NCBI RefSeq assembly: GCF_010882175.1
Contig: NZ_WKLH01000001.1
Span: forward strand, 699,464-763,463
Origin: Mangrovibacterium lignilyticum
Lineage (GTDB): Bacteria > Bacteroidota > Bacteroidia > Bacteroidales > Prolixibacteraceae
Length of the DNA stretch: 64,000 bases
Direction: 5' to 3'
The number at the start of each line of letters is the position of its first letter. Position 1 is the stretch's first letter. Both the position numbers and the translations under genes were made by a program. The notes beneath the pieces were generated by a model. It ran no database searches. It saw only the letters and a list, made by a program, of their open reading frames with translations, and was not told where the DNA came from. Shown one piece after another: positions 37,341 to 47,361 of the stretch.

Positions 37341-38201
37341 ATGACACAATTGAAGATTGCAGTCCAAAACAAAGGACGTTTGTTTGAAGATTCCATGGGA
37401 CTAATCAAAGAAACGGGAATCAAATTTTCGTTAGGTAGCAGCCGCGTTTTACTGGCTTCAGCAAAAAACTTCCCAATGGACGCGCTTTTTCTGCGCGATG
37501 ATGATATCCCCCAAACAGTAGCCGACGGCGTTGCCGACATCGGTATTGTGGGAGAGAACGAAGTGCTGGAGAAAAAAATGGATGTCGTTATTGCCAAACG
37601 CCTCGGATTCAGCAAATGCCGTTTATCATTGGCGATCCCGAAATCAGAAGAATACACAGGTGTTGAATATTTCGCTGGTAAAAAAATTGCCACCTCCTAC
37701 CCTGTTATCCTGAAGGATTTCCTGGACAAAAATAAAATTGAAGCCGAAATTCACGTCATTACCGGCTCGGTTGAAATCGCTCCCGGAATTGGTTTGGCGG
37801 ATGCAATCTTCGACATCGTAAGTTCTGGTTCTACTTTGGTAAGCAACCGCTTAAAAGAAGTTGAAGTGGTAACGCCATCTGAAGCTTTATTGATTGCAAC
37901 ACCAAATCTTAGCCCCGAAAAACAAGCGATCCTTGACGAGTTGATTTTCCGTCTGGAATCCGTTCAACGAGCTGAAGGCAAAAAATACATTGTATTGAAT
38001 GCGCCCAAAGATAAAATAGCCGAAATCGCCAGTATCCTTCCAGGTATGAAAAGCCCAACAGTTACAACACTCGCTGAAGAAGGATGGGTATCGATGTCAT
38101 CGGTTATTTCCGAAAAAGAATTCTGGGAAATTATAGGTAAACTAAAAACCGCCGGTGCCCAGGGAATTTTGGTTCTTCCAATCGAAAAAATGATTTTCTA
38201 A
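37341..38201 (+). CDS. hisG: ATP phosphoribosyltransferase, long form
   Basis: 286 residues. It joins ATP and PRPP, the first step of histidine synthesis. The periplasmic-binding-protein-like catalytic domain (1-210) has QNKGRLFEDSMGL, GVADIGIVGENEV and the PRPP-binding ADAIFDIVSSGSTL. A C-terminal ACT/PII-like domain (about 211-286) makes this the long form, which is hexameric, feedback-inhibited by histidine and does not need HisZ. It is the first structural gene after the attenuator; the ATG lies 17 bases past the terminator T tract. Confidence 0.97.
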   Translation: MTQLKIAVQNKGRLFEDSMGLIKETGIKFSLGSSRVLLASAKNFPMDALFLRDDDIPQTVADGVADIGIVGENEVLEKKMDVVIAKRLGFSKCRLSLAIPKSEEYTGVEYFAGKKIATSYPVILKDFLDKNKIEAEIHVITGSVEIAPGIGLADAIFDIVSSGSTLVSNRLKEVEVVTPSEALLIATPNLSPEKQAILDELIFRLESVQRAEGKKYIVLNAPKDKIAEIASILPGMKSPTVTTLAEEGWVSMSSVISEKEFWEIIGKLKTAGAQGILVLPIEKMIF

Positions 38202-38249
38202 CTAACGAATTCATATTCGTTCGAAATAAATACTGAAACAAGTTCGTGC

Positions 38250-39539
38250 ATGAAACGCTATATTAATCCATCACCCGCACAGTGGTCCGAAATTTTGGAA
38301 CGGCCACTGTTCAATGCCGCTGATCTGGCTGGAAGGGTGCAAAGTATATTAGATGAAATTAAGGCGGAAGGAGAACCAGCAGTCCGCAAATTCACCGAGA
38401 AATTCGACGGTGTTGCCTTGGACAAGCTCGCTGCCAGTACCGATGAAATCAATGAGGCTGTTAAATTAACAGACCCAAAACTGAAAGCCGCGATTGAAAC
38501 GGCAGCAGCTAATATTCATCGTTTTCATGCTCAGCAAAAATCAGTATTAACAAAGGTCGAAACCAGCCCGGGTGTTGTTTGCTGGCAAAAAGCGGTGGCC
38601 ATCGATAAAGTTGGTCTGTATATTCCTGGTGGGTCTGCTCCGCTCTTTTCAACGGTTTTAATGCTGGCTCTCCCGGCAAAAATAGCAGGTTGCAAAGAAA
38701 TCGTGTTGTGCACTCCACCCAACAAAGAAGGGAAAATAAACCCGGCAATCTTGTTTGCTGCGCAATTGGTTGGCGTCACTAAAATATTCAAACTGGGCGG
38801 TGTTCAGGCAATCGGCGCTATGGCTTACGGGGCGGGTGACATTCCTAAAGTGAATAAAATCTTCGGGCCCGGAAACCAATATGTTATGGCAGCCAAACAG
38901 CTCATCAGCATCAGCGATGTAGCCATTGACATGCCTGCGGGCCCTTCTGAAGTAGCTGTCATGGCTGATGGTACGGCCAACGCGGCTTTCATTGCTTCGG
39001 ATCTGTTGTCGCAGGCAGAACATGGACCAGACTCCCAGGTCGTTTTGGTTAGCAATTCAGAAAAGTTAGTTGATGAAGTTGAAGTTGAGTTGGAAAAGCA
39101 ACTCAAAGAATTAAGTCGTGCTGAAATCGCGGTTAAAGCATTAGGCAATAGTGTTGCCATTGTTTTAAACACCGAAGCTGAAATGATTGACATGATCAAT
39201 GAATACGCGCCGGAACACTTAATTATTTCAATGAACAACTACCTGGATGTTGCTGAAAAGATCGTGAATGCGGGATCTGTATTTCTCGGGAACTATACGC
39301 CCGAAAGTGCTGGTGATTACGCTTCAGGAACAAATCACACCTTGCCTACCAACGGATGGGCACGTTCGTTCAGTGGTGTCAACCTCGACAGCTTTACCCG
39401 GAAAATTACCTTCCAGGAAATTTCAAAAGAAGGGATTCAAAAACTGGGCCCCGTGATTGAAGTTATGGCAGCGGCAGAAGAACTGGATGCCCACAAGAAT
39501 GCGGTAACATTGCGATTGACAGAAATTAAAGAACAATAA
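38250..39539 (+). CDS. hisD: Histidinol dehydrogenase
   Basis: 429 residues. It oxidises L-histidinol to L-histidine in two NAD-dependent steps using a zinc ion. Signature segments include GLYIPGGSAPLFSTVLMLALPA, KIFGPGNQYVMAAKQLIS, DMPAGPSEVAVMADG, SQAEHGPDSQVVLV (zinc Gln/His) and EYAPEHL with the catalytic Glu-His pair. Length is normal. It lies 48 bases after hisG and 54 before hisC in the operon. Confidence 0.97.
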   Translation: MKRYINPSPAQWSEILERPLFNAADLAGRVQSILDEIKAEGEPAVRKFTEKFDGVALDKLAASTDEINEAVKLTDPKLKAAIETAAANIHRFHAQQKSVLTKVETSPGVVCWQKAVAIDKVGLYIPGGSAPLFSTVLMLALPAKIAGCKEIVLCTPPNKEGKINPAILFAAQLVGVTKIFKLGGVQAIGAMAYGAGDIPKVNKIFGPGNQYVMAAKQLISISDVAIDMPAGPSEVAVMADGTANAAFIASDLLSQAEHGPDSQVVLVSNSEKLVDEVEVELEKQLKELSRAEIAVKALGNSVAIVLNTEAEMIDMINEYAPEHLIISMNNYLDVAEKIVNAGSVFLGNYTPESAGDYASGTNHTLPTNGWARSFSGVNLDSFTRKITFQEISKEGIQKLGPVIEVMAAAEELDAHKNAVTLRLTEIKEQ

Positions 39540-39593
39540 TCACCCCAGACACAATAGGCGACTGTTGTGCCGATGTGATTCAATTCACACGAT

Positions 39594-40625
39594 ATGAACT
39601 TAGATAAACTCTTACGAGATAATATAAAAAACCTAAAAGCTTACTCTTCAGCGAGAGATGAGTTTTCAGGCGAAGCGATGGTTTTTCTGGATGCCAACGA
39701 AAACCCGTTTAACGCTCCATACAATCGCTACCCCGATCCGCTTCAGCGCGAATTGAAAGACAAAATTGCAGCGATCAAAAAATGCCCTGCCGAGCAAATA
39801 TTTTTGGGCAATGGTAGCGACGAACCGATTGATTTGCTTTTTCGTGCTTTTTGCGAGCCGGGTAAGGACAACATCGTTTCTATCGATCCAACCTACGGCA
39901 TGTACCAAGTGGCTGCTGACATCAATAATATTGAAATTCGTAAAGTCAAATTAAAAGAAGACTACAGTTTTTCTGCGGATGAGCTGTTATCTGCAGCTGA
40001 TGAAAACACCAAACTGGCTTTTGTTTGTTCACCCAACAATCCCACAGCAAATTTGATGGACAAGGCTGAAATGCTGAAACTGATTCAAAATTTCAACGGA
40101 TTGGTAGTAGTTGATGAAGCCTATATTGACTTTGCACCGGGAGCCAGCTTGCTGACTGAACTGCCTCAATATCCAAACCTGGTTGTCCTTCAAACCTTTT
40201 CGAAAGCATGGGGAATGGCCGGAATTAGATTGGGAATGGCTTTTGCTTCAACTGAAATAATCCGCATTTTCAACAAAATAAAATACCCTTACAATATCAA
40301 CATCCTTACCCAGCAAAAAGCGTTGGAACTCATTCAAAAGGAAAGTGAGAAAAATAAGTGGGTCGATTTATTGATTGAAGAACGCAGCAGACTCGCCGAA
40401 CAACTGAGATCCTTCCCGTTTGTTGTTAAAATCTACCCGTCTGATGCCAATTTCTTACTGGTAAAAATGCATGACGCTCGGGGAATCTATGATTATCTGG
40501 TTGAAAACGGTATCATCGTACGTGACCGCTCTAAAGTGATTTTATGCGACGACAGTCTGCGAGTCACAGTTGGGTCGCCGGAAGAAAATGAAATATTGAT
40601 TGAGAAATTAAACGATTTGATATAA
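39594..40625 (+). CDS. hisC: Histidinol-phosphate aminotransferase
   Basis: 343 residues, a PLP-dependent fold-type I aminotransferase. It converts imidazole-acetol phosphate plus glutamate to histidinol phosphate. It shows [34 protein letters not shown], the Asp/Tyr pair [10 protein letters not shown] and the PLP lysine in [14 protein letters not shown]. It lies between hisD and hisB (6-base gap to hisB), supporting its assignment over other aminotransferases. Confidence 0.96.
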   Translation: MNLDKLLRDNIKNLKAYSSARDEFSGEAMVFLDANENPFNAPYNRYPDPLQRELKDKIAAIKKCPAEQIFLGNGSDEPIDLLFRAFCEPGKDNIVSIDPTYGMYQVAADINNIEIRKVKLKEDYSFSADELLSAADENTKLAFVCSPNNPTANLMDKAEMLKLIQNFNGLVVVDEAYIDFAPGASLLTELPQYPNLVVLQTFSKAWGMAGIRLGMAFASTEIIRIFNKIKYPYNINILTQQKALELIQKESEKNKWVDLLIEERSRLAEQLRSFPFVVKIYPSDANFLLVKMHDARGIYDYLVENGIIVRDRSKVILCDDSLRVTVGSPEENEILIEKLNDLI

Positions 40626-40631
40626 AGCCAC

Positions 40632-41753
40632 ATGAAAAAAGCATTATTCATCGACAGAGACGGGACACTGATTATTGAGCCGGCCGACGAGCAAATTGAC
40701 TCGCTTGAAAAACTGGAATTTTTACCCAAGGTGTTTCGCAATATGCATTTCATTGCCAAAAACCTCGGTTACGAATTAGTGATGGTAACCAATCAGGATG
40801 GCTTGGGAACAGATTCCTTTCCGGAAGACACCTTCTGGCCGGCACACAACAAAATGCTGAAAGCCCTGGAAAATGAAGGAATTATTTTCGATGACATTCT
40901 TGTCGATCGCCACTTCCCTCATGACAATGCGCCAACACGTAAACCGGGCACAGGAATGATGGGGAAATATATGGACGGTAGCTACGACCTGGCCAACAGC
41001 TTTGTTATCGGAGACCGGCTGACTGACATCATGCTGGCTAAAAACCTCGGAGCAAAAGGCATTCTCTTAAATGATGGTTCACTGGTTGACGAAATGAAAT
41101 CGCAGGGATTAGAAGAATTCTGTTCGCTGGTAACCGCCGATTGGGATGACATTTACGCAAAAGTTGCCGCACCTGAGCGTACTGCTCAGGTTGAACGCAA
41201 CACCAAGGAAACGAAAATATTTGTCGATTTAAATTTAGATGGAATAGGCAAAGGAAAGATTAGCACCGGACTCGGCTTTTTCGATCACATGCTCGACCAG
41301 ATTGCCCGCCATGCAGGAGTTGACCTGACAGTCAAAGTTGACGGAGACTTACAGGTTGACGAACACCACACCATCGAAGATACCGGTTTGGCACTGGGAG
41401 AAGCCTTCAAATTGGCGTTGGGAGACAAACGCGGTGTTGAACGTTATGGCTATTGTTTGCCAATGGACGATTGTCTGGCGCAGGCCGCCATCGACTTCGG
41501 AGGTCGTCCGTGGATTGTTTGGGAAGCAGAATTTAAGCGCGAGAAAGTTGGCGACATGCCAACTGAGATGTTCTTTCACTTCTTCAAGTCGTTTTCTGAC
41601 ACTTCACTCTCAAATCTGAACATTAAAGCTGAAGGTGACAATGAACATCATAAGATTGAAGGCATTTTTAAAGCACTAGCCCGGGCAATAAAAATGGCTA
41701 TTCGGAAAGATGTGTTTAACTTTGAGCTTCCTTCAACAAAAGGAACCCTTTAG
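40632..41753 (+). CDS. hisB: Bifunctional histidinol-phosphatase / IGP dehydratase
   Basis: 373 residues. The HAD phosphatase domain (1-165) has the nucleophile motif [16 protein letters not shown] and [12 protein letters not shown]. The IGP dehydratase domain (about 187-373) has [22 protein letters not shown] and [14 protein letters not shown] metal-binding histidines. The Cys/His zinc loop of enteric HisB-N is replaced by [15 protein letters not shown] with no Cys, a form that seems usual in Bacteroidota (recalled). Fusion places steps 6 and 8 in one protein. It follows hisC by 6 bases. Confidence 0.96.
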   Translation: MKKALFIDRDGTLIIEPADEQIDSLEKLEFLPKVFRNMHFIAKNLGYELVMVTNQDGLGTDSFPEDTFWPAHNKMLKALENEGIIFDDILVDRHFPHDNAPTRKPGTGMMGKYMDGSYDLANSFVIGDRLTDIMLAKNLGAKGILLNDGSLVDEMKSQGLEEFCSLVTADWDDIYAKVAAPERTAQVERNTKETKIFVDLNLDGIGKGKISTGLGFFDHMLDQIARHAGVDLTVKVDGDLQVDEHHTIEDTGLALGEAFKLALGDKRGVERYGYCLPMDDCLAQAAIDFGGRPWIVWEAEFKREKVGDMPTEMFFHFFKSFSDTSLSNLNIKAEGDNEHHKIEGIFKALARAIKMAIRKDVFNFELPSTKGTL

Positions 41754-41807
41754 ATTTTGGGAAAGACCGACAAAAAAACTCAAAATAGTAAACTTTGAAC
41801 TCTTAAG

Positions 41808-42692
41808 ATGAAAAGCATAAAACAGCTTCGTGAGAAAAAGAACACAGCGATTCTTTTGATTCACTGCCCCGACAGACAAGGAATCCTGGCAACAGTAACT
41901 GAATTTCTGAATGAAAACAATGGCAACATCATATACCTGGATCAATATGTCGACCGCATTGAAAAGATCTTTTACATGCGTGTGGAGTGGGAACTGGACG
42001 GTTTCGCGATTCCGGCTGACAAAATCCAGGAATATTTTGACACACTGATTGCTTCGAAGCTTGAAATGGACTACTCCATTCATTTTTCGAAACAGGTGCC
42101 ACGGATGGCTATTTTTGTTTCGAAAATGTCGCATTGTTTGTTCGATATTTTATCACGTTACACCGCCGGAGAATGGGATGTTGAGATTCCTGTTATCATC
42201 AGCAATCACAAAGATCTCGAATCGGTTGCCAAACGTTTCGACATTGAATTCCAGTACATACCGGTGACAAAAGAAAACAAGGCAGACCAGGAAGCCAAAG
42301 AAGTGGAGTTGTTAACAAAATACGAAGTTGATTTTATTGTACTGGCCCGTTACATGCAGGTACTTTCGGCTGATTTTGTGGATCGATTCCCAAACAGAAT
42401 CATCAATATTCATCACTCATTTTTACCCGCTTTTGCAGGCGCCAAACCTTATCATGCAGCACACCAACGCGGTGTTAAAATTATTGGTGCTACCAGCCAT
42501 TATGTAACCAGCGAACTCGACGGCGGGCCGATCATTGAACAAGATGTAACCCGTTGCAGCCATATCGATACAATTCCTCGCTTGGTCCGTAAAGGTCGTG
42601 ATCTGGAAAAGATCGTCTTATCACATGCTGTGTTCAAGCATCTGCAACGAAAAATACTCGTTTACAAGAATAAAACGGTTGTCTTCAACTAA
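41808..42692 (+). CDS. purU: Formyltetrahydrofolate deformylase
   Basis: 294 residues. An N-terminal ACT domain (about 12-95; LIHCPDRQGILATVTEFL) precedes a formyltransferase-fold hydrolase domain with FIVLARYMQVL and the catalytic INIHHSFLPAF and GATSHYVTSELDGGPIIEQD. It hydrolyses 10-formyl-THF to formate and THF. It sits inside the his operon, 54 bases after hisB and 11 bases before a thioredoxin-like gene. Histidine synthesis releases AICAR, whose recycling consumes 10-formyl-THF, so a metabolic link is plausible (inference). Confidence 0.93.
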   Translation: MKSIKQLREKKNTAILLIHCPDRQGILATVTEFLNENNGNIIYLDQYVDRIEKIFYMRVEWELDGFAIPADKIQEYFDTLIASKLEMDYSIHFSKQVPRMAIFVSKMSHCLFDILSRYTAGEWDVEIPVIISNHKDLESVAKRFDIEFQYIPVTKENKADQEAKEVELLTKYEVDFIVLARYMQVLSADFVDRFPNRIINIHHSFLPAFAGAKPYHAAHQRGVKIIGATSHYVTSELDGGPIIEQDVTRCSHIDTIPRLVRKGRDLEKIVLSHAVFKHLQRKILVYKNKTVVFN

Positions 42693-42703
42693 AACAGACC
42701 GAT

Positions 42704-43237
42704 ATGATTCGAAAATATTTAAAGATTAAAACACTTTGTGCCATTCTCCTTGCTTTCGTAGGCTTTCAGGCATGCGGTCAGGAAGATTACGGCTACATTG
42801 TGAAAGTCGGTGATGAAGCTCCGGATTTTCAAACAACTACACCAGAAGGGAAGACCGTTAAACTTTCCGATTTAAAAGGTAAAGTTGTGATGTTGCAATT
42901 TACAGCCAGTTGGTGCAGTGTTTGCCGCAAAGAAATGCCGCATATCGAAACCGATATCTGGGATAAACTCAAAGACAATCCCAACTTCGCATTGTTTGGA
43001 GTTGATTTGGATGAAGCGGCTGAAAAGGTGAGCGGATTCGCGAAGGAGATTCCCGTCAGCTACCCGCTCTTGCTCGATCCCAAAGGTGGTATTTTTTACC
43101 AGTATGCAGCCAAAGGTGCCGGAGTAACCCGCAATGTGATCATTGATAAAGACGGTAAGATTGTTTTTCTGACCCGCTTATATAAGCCAGACGAGTTTGA
43201 AGAGATGAAGGCAAAAATTAATGAACTTCTGAAATAA
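42704..43237 (+). CDS. TlpA/thioredoxin-fold lipoprotein inside the his operon
   Basis: 177 residues. A lipoprotein signal ends in the lipobox GFQAC (C24), so it should be anchored in the envelope. The Redoxin/TlpA domain has the active site ASWCSVCRKEM (C71, C74), GVDLDEA and the cis-Pro-like region GVTRNVIIDKDG, where Thr replaces the usual Pro. It is expected to be a periplasmic thiol oxidoreductase, but the altered CSVC pair and missing cis-Pro leave its redox role open. It is 11 bases after purU and 5 before hisH, so it is co-transcribed with his genes. It differs from the TlpA pair at 34 kb. Confidence 0.85.
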   Translation: MIRKYLKIKTLCAILLAFVGFQACGQEDYGYIVKVGDEAPDFQTTTPEGKTVKLSDLKGKVVMLQFTASWCSVCRKEMPHIETDIWDKLKDNPNFALFGVDLDEAAEKVSGFAKEIPVSYPLLLDPKGGIFYQYAAKGAGVTRNVIIDKDGKIVFLTRLYKPDEFEEMKAKINELLK

Positions 43238-43242
43238 ACAGC

Positions 43243-43842
43243 ATGAACTTAGTCATCATAAAATACAATGCCGGCAATATCGAATCGGTGAATAATGCCC
43301 TGCAAAGATTGGGTATTTCGGCCGAGATCACCGGTGACCACGAAAAAATTAAAGCAGCCGACAAGGTTATATTCCCCGGCGTTGGCGAGGCCAGTACAAC
43401 AATGGCCTATTTGAAAAAAGAAGGTTTGGATAAGCTCATCCCTTCCCTTTCTCAGCCAGTATTGGGAATTTGCCTTGGCTTGCAACTGATGTGCAGTCAC
43501 TCGGAAGAAGGAGACACTCCCTGCTTAGGAATATTTGAGGAAAAGGTAAAGCGTTTTCAGCCCGAGCCCGGAATGGAATTCGTGACCAAAGTACCACACA
43601 TGGGATGGAACACGATCACCAATCTGAACAGTGCTCTATTTGATGAATCCCTGAACGAACAGTTTGTCTATTTCGTTCATTCCTATTATGCAACCGTTGG
43701 TGAGCACACAGCCGCTGTTGGAAATTATATCAATCCCTTCAGCGCCGCCTTACACAAAGACAACTTTTACGCCACCCAGTTTCACCCGGAAAAAAGCGGA
43801 CCGGTTGGCGCTAAAATTTTGGAAAACTTCATTAAACTGTAG
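43243..43842 (+). CDS. hisH: Imidazole glycerol phosphate synthase, glutaminase subunit
   Basis: 199 residues, class I glutamine amidotransferase. It supplies ammonia to HisF. The oxyanion-strand sequence FPGVGEAST, the nucleophile in [11 protein letters not shown], and the His-Glu pair in QFHPEKSG complete the triad. It lies 5 bases after the lipoprotein gene and 8 bases before hisA. It is standard in length. Confidence 0.97.
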   Translation: MNLVIIKYNAGNIESVNNALQRLGISAEITGDHEKIKAADKVIFPGVGEASTTMAYLKKEGLDKLIPSLSQPVLGICLGLQLMCSHSEEGDTPCLGIFEEKVKRFQPEPGMEFVTKVPHMGWNTITNLNSALFDESLNEQFVYFVHSYYATVGEHTAAVGNYINPFSAALHKDNFYATQFHPEKSGPVGAKILENFIKL

Positions 43843-43850
43843 ACCGAGAA

Positions 43851-44576
43851 ATGATTACAATAATTCCAGCTATCGACCTGATTGACGCCAAATGCGTCCG
43901 CCTCTCTCAAGGCGATTACAACCAGAAGACAGTCTATAATGAAAATCCGCTCGAGGTAGCGAAGATGTTCGAAGATGCCGGTATCACCCGACTGCACCTC
44001 GTCGATCTGGACGGCGCCAAAGCAAAACACATTGTCAACTACAAAGTACTGGAGACTATCGCTTCGAAAACCAATTTGGTGATCGACTTTGGTGGTGGAC
44101 TGAAATCTGATGAGGATCTGAAAGTTGCTTTTGAAAGCGGAGCCCAAATGGTTACCGGTGGAAGCATCGCAGTGAAGGATCGGGAAACATTTTTGAGCTG
44201 GATTGAAAAATACGGTACTGAAAAAATCATCCTGGGAGCGGATGCGAAGGACAAGAAAATCGCAGTGAGTGGCTGGCAGGAAGTCTCTGAACTTCCAATT
44301 CTGGATTTCATTGAAAGTTATACCAGCAAAAGAATTCAGAAAGTCATCTCGACCGACATTGCACGCGACGGCATGCTCAGCGGCCCCAGCATCGATTTGT
44401 ACAAAGAAATCATGGATCATTTCCCGAAATTGGAATTGATTGCCAGTGGCGGAATCGCCACCATGACAGATATTATCGAATTAGATGAAATGGGCGTTCC
44501 CGGCGTTATTACCGGAAAAGCCATTTACGAAAATAGAATCAGCCTGGCTGAGATTAGCAAGTTCATCTCAGCATAG
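43851..44576 (+). CDS. hisA: ProFAR isomerase HisA
   Basis: 241 residues forming a (beta/alpha)8 barrel. It opens the ribose ring of ProFAR to give PRFAR. The start [20 protein letters not shown] holds the catalytic Asp; phosphate-binding GGGL and IASGGIA strands and the second Asp in STDIARDG are present. It is 8 bases after hisH and 19 bases before hisF. Confidence 0.97.
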   Translation: MITIIPAIDLIDAKCVRLSQGDYNQKTVYNENPLEVAKMFEDAGITRLHLVDLDGAKAKHIVNYKVLETIASKTNLVIDFGGGLKSDEDLKVAFESGAQMVTGGSIAVKDRETFLSWIEKYGTEKIILGADAKDKKIAVSGWQEVSELPILDFIESYTSKRIQKVISTDIARDGMLSGPSIDLYKEIMDHFPKLELIASGGIATMTDIIELDEMGVPGVITGKAIYENRISLAEISKFISA

Positions 44577-44595
44577 ACTTGAAACAGAACATAGC

Positions 44596-45351
44596 ATGTT
44601 AGCAAAACGAATAATACCGTGCCTGGATATCAAAGACGGTCAGACCGTAAAGGGCATCAACTTTGTCAATATTAAAAGCGTGGGCGACCCGGTCGAACTG
44701 GGTGCGATGTATGCCGAGCAAGGAGCCGACGAGTTGGTTTTCCTGGATATTACAGCCACACACGAAGGACGCAAAACCTTTGTCGAATTGGTGAAACGTA
44801 TCGCCCGCGAGATCAATATTCCCTTTACCGTTGGCGGTGGAATTAGTGAAATTAAAGATGCTGAAGCACTACTGAGTGCCGGTGCTGATAAAGTCAGCAT
44901 TAACTCATCGGCAGTTCGTAATCCGAAACTGATCGATGACCTGGCCCTCAACTTCGGAACCCAATTCGTAGTGGTAGCTATCGATGCTAAAAACTACGAC
45001 GGACACTGGACGGTAACCGTTAATGGCGGCCGAATCCCAACCGATAAAGAATTGTTCAGCTGGGCTAAAGAAGCTGAAGATCGTGGCGCCGGTGAAATCC
45101 TGTTTACCTCAATGGATCATGACGGAACAAAGGCTGGCTTTGCTAACGACGAGCTCGCCAGGATGGCCGACATGCTCAAAATTCCCATTATCGCTTCAGG
45201 TGGAGCAGGTAACATGGACCATTTTGTCGATGTATTTACCACGGGAAAAGCCGACGCAGGACTGGCTGCCAGCATTTTCCACTACAAGGAAATTGGCATT
45301 CCTGATCTGAAAAGCTACCTGAATCAAAAAGGCATTCCAATCCGACTGTAA
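44596..45351 (+). CDS. hisF: Imidazole glycerol phosphate synthase, cyclase subunit
   Basis: 251 residues from the ATG at 44596 ([15 protein letters not shown]); an in-frame ATG 111 bases upstream lies inside hisA and is rejected. The (beta/alpha)8 barrel has the catalytic Asp in CLDIKDG and the second in TSMDHDGTK, with phosphate sites TVGGGI and IASGGAG. With HisH it makes IGP and AICAR from PRFAR and glutamine. Confidence 0.97.
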   Translation: MLAKRIIPCLDIKDGQTVKGINFVNIKSVGDPVELGAMYAEQGADELVFLDITATHEGRKTFVELVKRIAREINIPFTVGGGISEIKDAEALLSAGADKVSINSSAVRNPKLIDDLALNFGTQFVVVAIDAKNYDGHWTVTVNGGRIPTDKELFSWAKEAEDRGAGEILFTSMDHDGTKAGFANDELARMADMLKIPIIASGGAGNMDHFVDVFTTGKADAGLAASIFHYKEIGIPDLKSYLNQKGIPIRL

Positions 45352-45385
45352 CCGAATTTCAAACTGAATAATAAGCAAATAAGAT

Positions 45386-45988
45386 ATGAACACATCAATT
45401 GATTTTTCAAAAATGAACGGTTTGGTTCCGGCCATCGTTCAGGACAACACCACGAACAAAGTGCTGATGCTTGGTTTTATGAACGAAGAAGCGCTGGCAA
45501 AAACGGAAGAATTGGGCAAAGTAACCTTCTTCAGCCGCACCAAAAACCGCCTGTGGACCAAAGGCGAAGAAAGCGGCAACTTCCTGAATGTTGTATCAAT
45601 GACAGCCGACTGCGACAATGACACCCTACTGATTAAAGTGAATCCTGTTGGCCCTGTATGCCACACCGGAAGCGATACGTGCTGGGATGAAACCAACACC
45701 GGCGAAGATGTGATGTTCCTGAAACACCTGCAGGATTTCATTGACAAGCGCAAAGAAGAAATGCCGAAAGGGTCGTACACCACCTCATTGTTCGAAAGAG
45801 GCACACGTACAATTACCCAAAAAGTAGGTGAAGAAGCAGTAGAAACCATTATTGGAGCTATGGCCAACGACGATGAAAACTTTCTGTACGAAGGGGCTGA
45901 CCTCATCTATCACCTCATCGTTCTGTTAACACACAAAGGTTACCGCATCGAAGATCTGGCTCGTGAATTGAAGAAAAGACACAAATAA
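45386..45988 (+). CDS. hisI: Bifunctional PR-AMP cyclohydrolase / PR-ATP pyrophosphatase
   Basis: 200 residues, the fused HisI-HisE type (hisIE). HisI (about 5-110) has FMNEEAL, FFSRTKNRLWTKGE, the metal-binding MTADCDNDTLL and the zinc cysteines of PVCHTGSDTCW. HisE (about 112-200) has GTRTITQKVGEEAVETIIGA and LLYHL-type helices. It carries out steps 2 and 3 of the pathway. It is the last gene of the operon, 34 bases after hisF, and is followed by a terminator. Confidence 0.97.
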   Translation: MNTSIDFSKMNGLVPAIVQDNTTNKVLMLGFMNEEALAKTEELGKVTFFSRTKNRLWTKGEESGNFLNVVSMTADCDNDTLLIKVNPVGPVCHTGSDTCWDETNTGEDVMFLKHLQDFIDKRKEEMPKGSYTTSLFERGTRTITQKVGEEAVETIIGAMANDDENFLYEGADLIYHLIVLLTHKGYRIEDLARELKKRHK

Positions 45989-46018
45989 CAGCTGTTAATA
46001 GTTGTAAATTTCAGTAAC

Positions 46019-46057
46019 AAAAAGGATTAGGACAGATTTTGGTGCTAATCCTTTTTC
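46019..46057 (+). terminator. Terminator of the his operon
   Basis: 12-bp stem AAAAAGGATTAG / CTAATCCTTTTT with a 14-base loop; the right arm ends in a T tract. The start of the next gene lies 29 bases on. TATATTCG (46058-46065), one base off TAnnTTTG, directly follows and may be that gene's -7 box. Confidence 0.85.
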
Positions 46058-46085
46058 TATATTCGCCTCCATAAGCGATTCAAAT

Positions 46086-46904
46086 ATGAGCAGAGGATAC
46101 CTGTTGACATTGATTCTATTACTTGTTTTTGGTGCAAAATCGGTTGCAGCGAAAGGAGAACGTCCATTAAAAAAGGTTCACTACAATTACCTCACTTACG
46201 TACCTGAAAACTACGACAGCACCAAAGTTAACTTATATCCGGTTATCATCTACCTGCATGGTCGTTCGGCTTCGGGAACCGACCTTAATCACGTTCGTCG
46301 TTACGGACTCCCCTTCTTCCTGGACCGGGGCAAAAAAATGGATTTTATTGTTGTTGCTCCACAGTGTCCGTGGGGTAAGCGTTGGTCGAGCGAAAACTGG
46401 CTGGACTCCATGATGGTTGAATTAAATGCCAAATACCGGATCGACAACGACCGAATTTACCTGACCGGCATGAGTCTTGGTGGGTTTGGAACCTGGGAAT
46501 TAGCAAATATGTATCCGCATCGTTTTGCAGCCATTGCTCCGATGTGCGGCGGTGGCAATACGGCTTGGGTCAACAACATCTACCACCTGCCGACTTGGAT
46601 TTTTCATGGTGTACAGGATCGCTTGGTTCCCGTTTTGCGATCGGACCAAATGGTGAATGCACTTGAGCAGCATCATGCTTTGGTGAAATACAGCCGGTTT
46701 ACAAAAAAAGGACACGATTTGAGCCGACTTTTCGATGACGACGAGCTTTACAGTTGGTTCGCACAGTTCACCAGGCGGCCGTTAAATGAGGAGGATGAGA
46801 AATCGATCAAACCGTTGGAACCGATTTGGGTTACTGAATTTGAACCAACGGAAAAAATCGCACATCCTAATTTTACGAAAACCCAAAAAAACGGGGTATT
46901 TTGA
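46086..46904 (+). CDS. Secreted alpha/beta-hydrolase (esterase/peptidase-like)
   Basis: 272 residues with a signal peptide (SRGYLLTLILLLVFGAKSVAA). The hydrolase fold has YLHGRSASGTD (oxyanion region), the nucleophile elbow GMSLGGFG (S130), the acid in GVQDRLVPV and the His in KKGHDLSRLF, so the Ser-Asp-His triad is complete. It resembles the phospholipase/carboxylesterase or prolyl-oligopeptidase-like 'predicted peptidase' group. It could be a periplasmic or exported esterase acting on acylated glycans, though the substrate is not known. It is a single gene after the his operon terminator. Confidence 0.85.
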   Translation: MSRGYLLTLILLLVFGAKSVAAKGERPLKKVHYNYLTYVPENYDSTKVNLYPVIIYLHGRSASGTDLNHVRRYGLPFFLDRGKKMDFIVVAPQCPWGKRWSSENWLDSMMVELNAKYRIDNDRIYLTGMSLGGFGTWELANMYPHRFAAIAPMCGGGNTAWVNNIYHLPTWIFHGVQDRLVPVLRSDQMVNALEQHHALVKYSRFTKKGHDLSRLFDDDELYSWFAQFTRRPLNEEDEKSIKPLEPIWVTEFEPTEKIAHPNFTKTQKNGVF

Positions 46905-47361
46905 CCTAATGACACCAGCATAATCTTCCTTCTATTGAGTTTGAATCACAAGGGAGATCAGTGCCCGAAGCTTCCTGCAAGACCAGCGGTATCATCCGAC
47001 TACTCTTGATTCTTTACTCGGCGAAAGCAGTCCCAGTGTGTCTCACAATTCCTTCCTGTTAGATTTATTGGAACGCCAACTCAAAATACTGAAAACCTCA
47101 AAAAGTCAAAAAGGTTTATCAGCCCGGCCATTGATCATATCGATATTTTTCGATATGAAAACACAAAAACTACAATCAATTCATTACCAATTCACCCACG
47201 GCGCAAACATGTCTGTTTTTCTCATTTTATCCTTCTCTGATTAAAATAAAATTAACTTTTCGCTAACCTCTGCAATGTTTCCTCGTAATAACGGACATTG
47301 GTGTCTTTTATGGAATTCAAAGACTGGTTCTCAACCCAAATTAAACACTAAATTTTTTACC
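46905..47361. other. 457-base intergenic region with one hairpin
   Basis: No credible gene: the longest frame (47038-47244, 68 codons) has no recognisable features. The only clear element is an inverted repeat TCATATCGA / TCGATATGA (47135-47143 and 47150-47158) with loop TATTTT. It has no T tract. No match to TTTG-N18/19-TAnnTTTG was found before the cytochrome gene. Confidence 0.5.

Noticed and set aside
43782-44420. 212-codon open frame on the minus strand opposite hisA
   Set aside because: Antisense to hisA/hisH within a tight operon; its composition is that of a reverse-strand shadow.
47038-47244. 68-codon frame in the gap before the cytochrome c gene
   Set aside because: No family features, no ribosome-binding site and no promoter; amino-acid composition looks non-coding.
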